From positions 4,805,501-4,869,500 of the forward strand of contig NZ_CP046176.1 in assembly GCF_013009555.1 (NCBI RefSeq): DNA of 64,000 nt, given 5' to 3'. Within the stretch, counting starts at the first letter, position 1, and each line of letters opens with the position of its first letter. The position numbers and the translations under genes were made by a program. Source of the stretch: Phocaeicola dorei (GTDB lineage: Bacteria; Bacteroidota; Bacteroidia; Bacteroidales; Bacteroidaceae). The notes below the pieces were generated by a model that saw nothing but the letters and a program-made list of their open reading frames with translations, did not search any database and was not told where the DNA came from. Positions 1-6,253 of this stretch are shown piece after piece.

Positions 1-94
1 GGGATAAGTCGGATGACAGTAGGTCTTATTTTCATAGAACTCTAACCTAATCTATTGCTAAATAGATATTTATTACACTGCCTTATGGGCGCAC
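1..94 (-). mobile_element. 5' end of a group II intron inside mobC (cut by window edge)
   Basis: Read on the minus strand, the mobC frame meets GTGCGCCC at position 94, the classic 5' end of a group II intron. The next 90 bases align with the start of the complete intron in traG: both have GTGCGCCC, an ATCTxTT...AAxAGAT stem, then ATTAGG, TGAAAATAA and CCGACTTATC. The stem differs by a compensated pair (C-G in traG, A-T here), so this is a related but distinct intron. The body, reverse transcriptase and 3' splice site lie left of the window. The in-frame stop at 73-75 is within the intron and does not mark the end of mobC. Confidence 0.85.
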
Positions 95-1083
95 TTTAGG
101 TACCAGATGATTGCGGCAAGCAGAATGATGGGTGACTCCACAAAGAAATCCCCCTGCTTTTCAATCCAGGTGCGATTGAGGTTGAGCATTATCGTATAAC
201 TCGCCTCATACGCATCGGAGATATCCGTCATGAATTTCGGATTGATGGGATTGCAGCGGTGTGACCTGTGCGGATCGTCGAAATTGATGACATAGAACCG
301 GGGCTTGACCTTGTACTTGTCCATGTTGTTCAACAACGTGTTGTAAGCGATGGTGGAAAGGTCGTCGAACTTGTAATCGTAGATGTAACAACTGTATCCT
401 TTGGAAATCATCTGGCGTATGTAATTGTTTACCACGGCATACGACTTGCCCGATCCGGGCGTGCCAAGCACGATGGTGGCACGAAAGGGATTTACTACGT
501 TGATCCATCCGTCATGCTGTTTTCCCTGAAAGCGGAAGCTGGTAGGCAGGTTGACGGAATACTCGTTCTCCAACAACCGGGTTTCCTGCTGGAAGGATTC
601 ATTTTCGATATTGAACACATCCCCCATCAGGTTATGCCTGTAAAGCCGGCTCATCCACAATCCCGCCATCAGTAGACCGAGGTAACCTGCGGTAAGTGTT
701 ACAACGTACAGTATGGTGCTTATCATGTGCGGCAGGGACAGGTCAAGCAGCCACCAGTTCAGAAAAAACAGCACGCATCCGGCTACCAGTGCCGCGTAGA
801 TTTTGGGCCAGGTGATTTTTTCACCTTTAACTCCATGTGTTCCTAGGCAGGATATTGCCAGTAAAGTCACTGCCAACAGTTTGGTCCAGAGAATACAGTT
901 GAAAATACCCGTCGTATTGTTGAAGTTTACCAGAATCTTATCTATGACCGCAAGATTCAGATGCCATGCGGTCATGCTCGGATAGCAGTACACATAGACG
1001 TGCACCACCAAAAGAAAAATACTCACAGCCCTGCCGAATTCCATTATCTTAGCGAGAGCCCTCAAATCGTCTTCCTGTTGCAT
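95..1083 (-). CDS. mobC: MobC/VirD4-like coupling protein, first exon
   Basis: This is the N-terminal half of the coupling ATPase that delivers the relaxase-DNA complex to the conjugation channel. About four hydrophobic segments occupy residues 10-150. A Walker A motif, GTPGSGKS, lies at residues 207-214. The family is normally about twice this length. The coding sequence is interrupted in the codon for Lys330, after its second base, by the intron beginning at 94, so the Walker B half lies beyond the window. It is downstream of mobB with a 36-base gap and is probably cotranscribed with mobA and mobB. The start at 1083 is the first ATG in frame after the mobB stop. Identity comes from synteny and the P-loop; I infer it is functional only if the intron splices. 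Confidence 0.88.
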
Positions 1084-1119
1084 AAGGATTGTGTATAAAA
1101 AGGTTGATACTTGTTTTGT

Positions 1120-2367
1120 CTAAATGCCACGCTTGCGTCCGGTCTTCTTCTTTTTCTTCATGCGGCGTGCAAAGGCTTCCTCCTCGTAATCCCGCGGATT
1201 GGTTTCCATAGAAAGAATGCCTGCCGCCAGTTCGAGCGTGCTAGAGGATTCGTGACGGTGATGCTGCCAAAGCTCTGTAGCGGAATGTCCACCCCGTTCC
1301 TTTTCGGGTATGTTTTCCAACCATTTGAAATAGTCGTTGAACACATTGGCGGAAAACTCCTTGCCCATGCGTGAACCGTTGAACACCTCCCGTCGGTCGT
1401 GGTCAATGAAGGTGACACCGTAGATACGCCCCCGCTCATTCTCACGGAACACCACATCGATATTTTTTTGCCCCAGCAGTTCCACAAACCGTTTCCGTGA
1501 ATCCGCCTGCCGCAAGGCACGGGCGATGTCCGCCTGTATGGAGGGTGCCCATTTCCCCTCTTTGAGAGCTTTCAGATTCATCAACATCCGCTTTTCCAAC
1601 AGTTCATTCCCGAAGCGTTTTCCGAAACGTGAACTCTTGAACGGCGGACTGACCACCTTGCCGGTATCATCCGTGGCAGAATAGACAATGCCGGTGTAGG
1701 GTATGCCGTTGTATTCCCCCCTGATCTGTTTCGCCTCGATGTTGAGTGTGGAAAGCAGTGCGCTGTATTCCCCGAAAGTCTGGAAACGGTAGCTTTCCAG
1801 TACGGCTTTAAGGGTGTTGCCTACCTGATGGCGGACATCTCCCAAGGAAGCGTCCACCTTTTTTAGTTCCGCTTTCGGATTCCGCCTTTCCGTGTCCGCT
1901 CCGTTGCGCAAGCCGAAATCCGTTTCCAGTTCCCGACAGGCGGTCATGGAACGGCGATGCTCGTAGGCGTCACTGATCTTTTTTCCCTGTCCGTCCACAC
2001 AGACACTGACGATATGAATGTGGGCATTATGGGTATCGGCATGTTTGTAGGCTATGTACGGCTGATTCCCATAGCCCATCTTCTGCATATACCGTTCCGC
2101 CAACTCTACCAATTGCCCATCAGTCAGCCGGTCTTCCGGTGCTGGAGAAAGGGAGATATGCAGGACGGGCTTCTCCGTATTGCGGTTTGCCAGCAGGTAG
2201 TTCTCAAAAGAGAGCAATGCCAGACGTATGTCCTCACTGGGCAATCCCAATCTGTCGGAAATCATGCGGTTGCCCGAAAGAATCTCGGCGGTACCTGCCG
2301 TTACCTTGTCGTAGTTATAGGCAAGTGCTCCGTAAAGGCTTGTTCCGTGACTTATTTTTGCAACCAT
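1120..2367 (-). CDS. mobB: MobB relaxase (mobilisation nuclease)
   Basis: A relaxase that would nick oriT and stay covalently bound to the transferred strand. The N-terminal domain carries an early tyrosine-rich stretch (HGTSLYGALAYNY, residues 7-19), a HISLSP strand, and the metal-binding histidine motif HADTHNAHIHIV typical of the Relaxase/Mobilisation nuclease family (MOBP-like). The C-terminal half is charged and ends in a basic run (KKKKKTGRKRG). It is 415 residues, normal for Bacteroides MobB. Its start overlaps the mobA stop by 16 bases, indicating translational coupling. It forms the mobA-mobB-mobC operon reading away from the candidate oriT. Confidence 0.92.
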   Translation of the reverse strand: MVAKISHGTSLYGALAYNYDKVTAGTAEILSGNRMISDRLGLPSEDIRLALLSFENYLLANRNTEKPVLHISLSPAPEDRLTDGQLVELAERYMQKMGYGNQPYIAYKHADTHNAHIHIVSVCVDGQGKKISDAYEHRRSMTACRELETDFGLRNGADTERRNPKAELKKVDASLGDVRHQVGNTLKAVLESYRFQTFGEYSALLSTLNIEAKQIRGEYNGIPYTGIVYSATDDTGKVVSPPFKSSRFGKRFGNELLEKRMLMNLKALKEGKWAPSIQADIARALRQADSRKRFVELLGQKNIDVVFRENERGRIYGVTFIDHDRREVFNGSRMGKEFSANVFNDYFKWLENIPEKERGGHSATELWQHHRHESSSTLELAAGILSMETNPRDYEEEAFARRMKKKKKTGRKRGI

Positions 2368-2774
2368 TTCCGCTCGTATTCCTGGGTTAGCACCATGACT
2401 TTTTTACATACAAGCATCAGTTCGATGCTCAGTTTCTCCAACCTGTAGAGCAATGCCATCGCACGTTTTTCCCCGAAATTGTTCTTCAAGGTCCGGACAA
2501 CCTGATTGTAGTTGTTTCCGACGGCCTGAAACTGCCTGTGGAATTCGGTCAGTTTGATGTAGTAGTCCATTGTCGCCTTGTCGATTTTCACAACTTTAAT
2601 GCGACCTCCAAAAATGGATTTCTTGATGAATCCCGCTTTTTCTTTCATGCCGGATTCAGAGAATGCCGCTTCAAAGCGTACGTTTTCTTCATTTGTCAAC
2701 TTGATGCCGTAACGATGTATGGCCGGATCTGCTTTGGGCTTTCGTCCCATTTTTTTCCTTGAGCTTTCTTTCAT
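2352..2774 (-). CDS. mobA: MobA relaxosome accessory protein (ribbon-helix-helix)
   Basis: A small basic DNA-binding protein predicted to bind oriT and recruit the relaxase. After MGRKPKADP there is a ribbon-helix-helix-like segment (HRYGIKL followed by two helices), then GNNYNQVVRTL, the NxNQ motif seen in MobC/MbeC-type mobilisation proteins. The frame is open further upstream to 2900, but those residues run through the oriT hairpins and look non-coding. I chose the ATG at 2774; an ATG at 2750 preceded by AAGGA is an equally good start. It lies directly beside the oriT-like repeats. Confidence 0.85.
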   Translation of the reverse strand: MKESSRKKMGRKPKADPAIHRYGIKLTNEENVRFEAAFSESGMKEKAGFIKKSIFGGRIKVVKIDKATMDYYIKLTEFHRQFQAVGNNYNQVVRTLKNNFGEKRAMALLYRLEKLSIELMLVCKKVMVLTQEYERKWLQK

Positions 2775-2833
2775 GCACTTTAGGGAATTTATGATTTGAC
2801 TTTTTTCCAGATTTTTCGACTTTGGAGAAAAAT

Positions 2834-2981
2834 CCCCCGGCTTTTGCCGGGCAAGTTGGTTTTGGGATGCCCGAAAAGTTTCGGGCTGCCGAAAACACAA
2901 CTTGCTCTGTTCGCTTGAACAGAGAATCCTCCTTCGTCGGATTGCTGCGCGACGTTCACGGAACGCTGTGGTCCGACGAAG
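2834..2981. other. Candidate oriT: cluster of four inverted repeats
   Basis: Four palindromic units lie in tandem between mobA and the rightward tra genes. They are: CCCGGC-tttt-GCCGGG (2836-2851); a nested structure at 2851-2905 with outer arms GCAAGTTG/CAACTTGC and inner hairpin GCCCGAAA-ag-TTTCGGGC; CTCTGTTC-gctt-GAACAGAG (2905-2924); and long arms CTTCGTCGGA/TCCGACGAAG (2932-2941 and 2972-2981) enclosing CGTTC-acg-GAACG. Such clusters immediately upstream of relaxosome genes are the usual layout of CTnDOT-type oriT. The nick site cannot be assigned from sequence alone. Confidence 0.7.
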
Positions 2982-3059
2982 TCAGTTCTTTTCCATCGTC
3001 TGATTCCGATTTTGCAAAATTAGACAGTGATAACCGATTGGTAAACAGCGTTTGATATG

Positions 3060-3089
3060 ACATTTGATGACATCTGACGACATCTGATG
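3060..3089. repeat. Three tandem 10-bp iterons
   Basis: Three direct repeats of exactly 10 bp: ACATTTGATG, ACATCTGACG, ACATCTGATG. The same 10-mer is tandemly repeated at 5511-5550 in front of traE. A 10-bp period places each copy on the same DNA face, as expected for a cooperatively bound regulator. They sit between the candidate oriT and the TACTTTTG promoter box of the traA operon. Confidence 0.85.
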
Positions 3090-3131
3090 TCAGGTAGGGG
3101 AAATGTTGGTGGAAGTTTCAAAAATAGCCGC

Positions 3132-3139
3132 TACTTTTG
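3132..3139 (+). promoter_or_regulatory. Predicted promoter -7 box of the traA operon
   Basis: TACTTTTG matches the Bacteroides TAnnTTTG consensus exactly. It is 42 bases downstream of the last iteron. No clear TTTG -33 box is present, which fits an activator-dependent promoter. A start here would give a leader of about 340 nt before traA. Confidence 0.55.
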
Positions 3140-3182
3140 GCACAGTGCATGAGGGCATACATTGAAACATTGTCCTGTAAGG

Positions 3183-3424
3183 GGTATTGCTTGCCTGCCA
3201 CAGGTGGTGCATGATGTGAATGCGGCATCATCCCTATATGTGCAATGCCATATATGCTGCACGACAATTCTGCATGACGGAATACATTGCATCCGTGCAA
3301 TGCACCTTATATGGCAATGCCCATCGGCAACCGGTATTACACTGGTGCAATATGGTATGCAATGTATTCATGCAAACCGGCAAACAATGCGTCATTGCCA
3401 TATACCAACGGATGCATTGCCGTG
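3183..3424 (+). repeat. Structured traA leader rich in GCAATG/CATTGC
   Basis: This non-coding stretch holds seven copies of GCAATG or its complement between 3241 and 3420 (at 3242, 3285, 3297, 3314, 3359, 3393 and 3415). They form overlapping inverted repeats. The best are CATTGCA-tccg-TGCAATG (3285-3302) and a 12-bp perfect pairing TATATGGCAATG (3308-3319) with CATTGCCATATA (3393-3404). A near copy at 3241-3256 could compete for the same partner. It could be a folded mRNA leader or a protein-binding array. Small overlapping reading frames here are composed of the repeats and do not look real. Confidence 0.65.
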
Positions 3425-3484
3425 TGATGAAACAAAAAAATCCAGACAGATATGAAACAAATTATACACTCTAAATTCAAGTCT

Positions 3485-4246
3485 ATGAAGAAAGAACCTT
3501 TATTTGTCGCTTTGAGCAACCAGAAAGGCGGTGTGGGAAAATCCACGTTCACGGTATTGCTCGCCAGTTACTTCCATTACCTGAAGGGGTATAACGTACT
3601 GGTGGTGGATTGTGATTATCCACAGCACAGCATCAGTACCATGCGGAACTGGGAAGTGGGAAACATTGAAAAGAACGTGCATCTGCAAAACCAGCTGGTG
3701 GAACAGTTCGGAGCAAGCGGCAGGAAAGCCTACAGCATCCTGAACTCCACTCCGGAAGAAGCCCGGGAAACGGCCGGACGCTTTCTTGAAAAGTCGGAGC
3801 TGGATTATGACCTTGTCCTTTTTGACCTTCCGGGCACCGTAAATGTGCCAGGTGTATTCCAGTCCGTAATCAATATGGATTATGTACTCACCCCCATCAC
3901 GCAGGAAAGAATGGCAATGCGGAGCAGCATGTCTTTTGTCCTTGCCATCCGGGAATACATGCACCGGCATAAGGATGTACCCTTGCGTGGTATCCATATG
4001 TTCTGGAACCGGATGGACAAACGTGTTTCCAAAGACCTGTATAACGGCTATACTGAAATTTTCCGTTCGCTGAAATTGCCGGTACTGGAAACCGTCATTC
4101 CCAGTGCAGAACGTTACAAAAAAGACTCCGGAATGAAAGGGCCTCTGTTCCGCAGCACTTTGTTCCCTCCATCTTCCTCCGCAATGAAAGGAAGCAGTCT
4201 GGACCTGCTGGCAGCGGAAATAGAAACCATACTGAAACTTCAATAA
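3485..4246 (+). CDS. traA: TraA, ParA/MinD-family ATPase
   Basis: First gene of the traABx operon. It has the deviant Walker A KGGVGKST (residues 14-21), a DCDYPQHS switch segment near residue 50 and LFDLPG near residue 115, all standard for ParA-type ATPases. Members of this family partition DNA or position secretion machines; the role of TraA in Bacteroides ICEs is not settled. An in-frame ATG at 3452 would add 11 residues (MKQIIHSKFKS); I prefer 3485 because MKKEP leads straight into the first beta strand. It is followed 8 bases later by traB, a possible ribbon-helix-helix partner. Confidence 0.9.
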   Translation: MKKEPLFVALSNQKGGVGKSTFTVLLASYFHYLKGYNVLVVDCDYPQHSISTMRNWEVGNIEKNVHLQNQLVEQFGASGRKAYSILNSTPEEARETAGRFLEKSELDYDLVLFDLPGTVNVPGVFQSVINMDYVLTPITQERMAMRSSMSFVLAIREYMHRHKDVPLRGIHMFWNRMDKRVSKDLYNGYTEIFRSLKLPVLETVIPSAERYKKDSGMKGPLFRSTLFPPSSSAMKGSSLDLLAAEIETILKLQ

Positions 4247-4254
4247 AAACAATT

Positions 4255-4704
4255 ATGACCACCAAAAGAAGAACGGATTACCAAGTGGACGAGGAGGCAT
4301 TGAAACGCATGATGGCAGGAGATGTGACCGCTTTGGAAAGAACGGTTCCTCCGGAAGAGGAGCCGGAAACAAAAAGTCTGGCTGGACCTTGTCCGGAGAA
4401 ACAGGAGAAGAAAAGCGGTTCTTCCAGACAGCAAATAAAAAAAACACCGGATGGAGCGGCTGATTCAGATGAATACCGGAGCCGGTTTCTGAAAGTGAAA
4501 CTGTCGGGAGCAAGAAGGCAGACCTATATTAACGATACATTGTACAGGACTGTTGCCAAAGTATTGCCGGTCATTGCACCGGAAATGTCTGTCCCCATGT
4601 TTTTAGGGAGTGTACTGTCAGACCATCTGGAAAGGTATCAGCATATCATCAATGAAATATATAATCAAGAAGCAACTCAAAAGCCAATAGAATGGAAGAA
4701 ATAG
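4255..4704 (+). CDS. traB: TraB-like protein (DUF3408 type) with possible ribbon-helix-helix
   Basis: A 149-residue protein with a charged, low-complexity N-terminal half and a compact C-terminal domain. The C-terminal pattern RRQTYIND followed by two helices (YRTVAKVLPVI and SVPMFLGSVLSDHLERY) reads like a ribbon-helix-helix DNA-binding fold. The family name DUF3408 is from memory and was not searched. It lies 8 bases after the ParA-like traA and overlaps the next gene by 13 bases. The arrangement resembles ParA plus small adaptor cassettes, or VirC1/VirC2. Confidence 0.75.
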   Translation: MTTKRRTDYQVDEEALKRMMAGDVTALERTVPPEEEPETKSLAGPCPEKQEKKSGSSRQQIKKTPDGAADSDEYRSRFLKVKLSGARRQTYINDTLYRTVAKVLPVIAPEMSVPMFLGSVLSDHLERYQHIINEIYNQEATQKPIEWKK

Positions 4705-5357
4705 TTTATTTATCAATACGGTTCGGCTGTACCGCTTATCTGTTATATAAGGTATGGAAACAAAAAGAGAGAATAGGTAAAATCTGTGATCTGCTTTATA
4801 CTCCCCGCAATCGGCCACAAGCAGAAAAAGACAACGGTGAACCGGGAAATGCACAGGATGTAATGGGAGCTACCCGCTTTGTCTATCTGGACGAGAATGC
4901 CGGGAAGACCGTCGCCCCTTACATGAGCCAGCAACTGGAAACCGGAAGTGATTTTATCGGAGCGGATAAGGATATTCCGGAAGATGAAGTGGAATGCAAA
5001 CTGCCTTTGGAGGAGATGAGAATGCTGAAAGAAGAACAGGAGGAACTGGACAGCCGCTCTCCCGAAACGGAAGCCATTGCTCCGATGGTTACTCCTGCTG
5101 ACCTGCTCAATGTAGGCGACGTGCTGCTTAACCTGAATGGTGCCGGCTCGGACGAGAACAAATCATACAGGGCGGCCATGACACTGCATTCCATCCGGGA
5201 AACGGACATGTTTGAACTGTTCTCCTCCCAAGTGGAGAACAAGAAGCTGATTGAGGAACTGATGGGGAAGTATGTGGATAAGGAGGGGAATGCGTTGCCT
5301 TTGAAAAGAGAGAGGAAAGAAAGCAAACATGTTACTGACTGGAGGAATCTGGTCTGA
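4692..5357 (+). CDS. Conserved ICE protein of the traA operon (TraC/TraD position)
   Basis: A 221-residue protein starting with one hydrophobic segment (YLSIRFGCTAYLLYKVW) that may anchor it to the inner membrane, followed by an acidic soluble domain. No enzymatic motif is visible. The C-terminus (GKYVDKEGNALPLKRERK) is basic. Position in the operon matches the TraC/TraD slot of CTnDOT-like elements (DUF4122 comes to mind, unverified). The start overlaps traB, so translation is probably coupled. Terminators follow at 5383 and 5448, ending the operon. Confidence 0.7.
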   Translation: MEEIVYLSIRFGCTAYLLYKVWKQKERIGKICDLLYTPRNRPQAEKDNGEPGNAQDVMGATRFVYLDENAGKTVAPYMSQQLETGSDFIGADKDIPEDEVECKLPLEEMRMLKEEQEELDSRSPETEAIAPMVTPADLLNVGDVLLNLNGAGSDENKSYRAAMTLHSIRETDMFELFSSQVENKKLIEELMGKYVDKEGNALPLKRERKESKHVTDWRNLV

Positions 5358-5382
5358 AAAGGCAATATTTGTCATGTTCGGA

Positions 5383-5418
5383 AAATCCTGTATGCGTTAA
5401 AGTATATGGGATTTTTTA
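5383..5418 (+). terminator. Rho-independent terminator after the traA operon
   Basis: AATCC paired with GGATT, followed by a run of six T. It lies 25 bases beyond the stop codon of the third gene. Confidence 0.6.
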
Positions 5419-5447
5419 TATGATGTACCCATTTAACGAAAACATGC

Positions 5448-5487
5448 AACAGGCATTCTTCCAAAGTGGAGGAAACCTGTTTTTTCT
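5448..5487 (+). terminator. Second, stronger terminator before traE
   Basis: Stem AACAGG plus TTCTTCC pairing with GGAGGAA and CCTGTT, followed by TTTTTTCTTTTTC. It isolates the traE-traQ operon from the traA operon. Confidence 0.7.
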
Positions 5488-5510
5488 TTTTCATCCGTTG
5501 TACGGCAAAG

Positions 5511-5550
5511 ACATCTGATGACATTTGATGACACCTGATGACACCTCTGA
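5511..5550. repeat. Four tandem 10-bp iterons upstream of traE
   Basis: ACATCTGATG, ACATTTGATG, ACACCTGATG, ACACCTCTGA: three good copies and a degenerate fourth of the unit also found at 3060-3089. They end 22 bases before the TATCTTTG promoter box. Confidence 0.85.
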
Positions 5551-5572
5551 ATCATAGCGCATTATCCCCATT

Positions 5573-5580
5573 TATCTTTG
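5573..5580 (+). promoter_or_regulatory. Predicted promoter -7 box of the traE-traQ operon
   Basis: TATCTTTG fits TAnnTTTG exactly. No TTTG box sits at the usual 19-21 base spacing; the iterons occupy the region just upstream of where it should be, consistent with activation through them. Confidence 0.6.
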
Positions 5581-5622
5581 TTGTCGAATTCAAATTTATG
5601 TCTTACCCAAACGATTCGACAA
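5581..5622 (+). promoter_or_regulatory. Inverted repeat spanning the traE leader to its start codon
   Basis: TTGTCGAAT (5581-5589) is perfectly complementary to ATTCGACAA (5614-5622), with a 24-base loop. The first arm lies at the expected transcription start and the second runs into the A of the traE ATG at 5622. It could be an operator or an mRNA stem that hides the start. Confidence 0.6.
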
Positions 5623-5918
5623 TGAAAAGAAGAATCCTTTTTTCTGTGATGTGCGCGGTCATCGCCGCAAACACCTTTGCGCAGGGCCAGGGCCTTGCGG
5701 GTATCAACGAGGCAACCAGCCTCATGACCTCGTATTTCGATCCCGCCACCAAACTATGCTATGCCATCGGTGCGGTGCTTGGTCTGGTAGGCGGTATCAA
5801 GACCTATGGCAAATTTTCCAGCGGAGACCCCGACACTTCGAAAACCGCCGCCAGCTGGTTCTTTGCCTGTATCTTTCTGATCGTAGCCGCCACCATCTTA
5901 CGTTCCTTCTTCCTCTAA
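5622..5918 (+). CDS. traE: TraE (DUF4134), small membrane pilus-type subunit
   Basis: A signal-like N-terminus (MKRRILFSVMCAVIAANTFAQ) precedes two hydrophobic segments around residues 42-58 and 78-95, the size and layout of VirB2-like subunits. It is the first gene of the channel operon. In-frame ATGs upstream at 5598 and 5538 exist; 5622 gives a proper signal peptide. DUF4134 assignment is by family memory and synteny with traF and traG. Confidence 0.85.
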   Translation: MKRRILFSVMCAVIAANTFAQGQGLAGINEATSLMTSYFDPATKLCYAIGAVLGLVGGIKTYGKFSSGDPDTSKTAASWFFACIFLIVAATILRSFFL

Positions 5919-5923
5919 AGCCT

Positions 5924-6253
5924 ATGGAATATCCGGTAAACAAAGGTGCCGGCAACCCCGTCGAGTTCAAAGGACTCAAGTCGCAATACCTGTTCGTCTT
6001 TGCCGGAGGGCTTGCGATGGTGCTCCTTATGGTAGTCTTTCTTTACCTGACGGGGGTGGACCAATGGATATGCTTATCCTTCGGAATCCTATCCGGCAGC
6101 CTGTTGGTGTGGGTGATATTCCGTTTGAATGCCCGTTACGGTGAACACGGGCTGATGAAGCTGCTGGCTGAAAAACGGCATCCACGCTATCTGATTCACC
6201 GCAAGAGAGTTTTCAGATTATTCACAAGAAGAAGAAAAAAACAACAATCATGA
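5924..6253 (+). CDS. traF: TraF (DUF4133), VirB3-like inner-membrane protein
   Basis: A 109-residue protein with two adjacent hydrophobic helices (LFVFAGGLAMVLLMVVFLYL and LSFGILSGSLLVWVIF) and a strongly basic C-terminus (RLFTRRRKKQQ). VirB3-like proteins sit in the inner membrane and interact with the VirB4 ATPase, here encoded next. The start is 5 bases after the traE stop. The stop overlaps the traG start (ATGA-type overlap). The same frame is open upstream, but that extension overlaps traE and is a shadow. Confidence 0.87.
   Translation: MEYPVNKGAGNPVEFKGLKSQYLFVFAGGLAMVLLMVVFLYLTGVDQWICLSFGILSGSLLVWVIFRLNARYGEHGLMKLLAEKRHPRYLIHRKRVFRLFTRRRKKQQS

Noticed and set aside
73-1083. mobC as a truncated pseudogene ending at 73
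   Set aside because: The apparent stop lies inside a group II intron whose 5' end (GTGCGCCC at 94) aligns with the traG intron; the gene is interrupted, not degraded.
3118-3474. Small overlapping frames in the traA leader
   Set aside because: They exist only because TGCA/CATTGC repeats lack stops; no initiation signal or domain.
3060-5550. CRISPR-like repeats
   Set aside because: Units are 10 bp with no spacers; these are tandem iterons.
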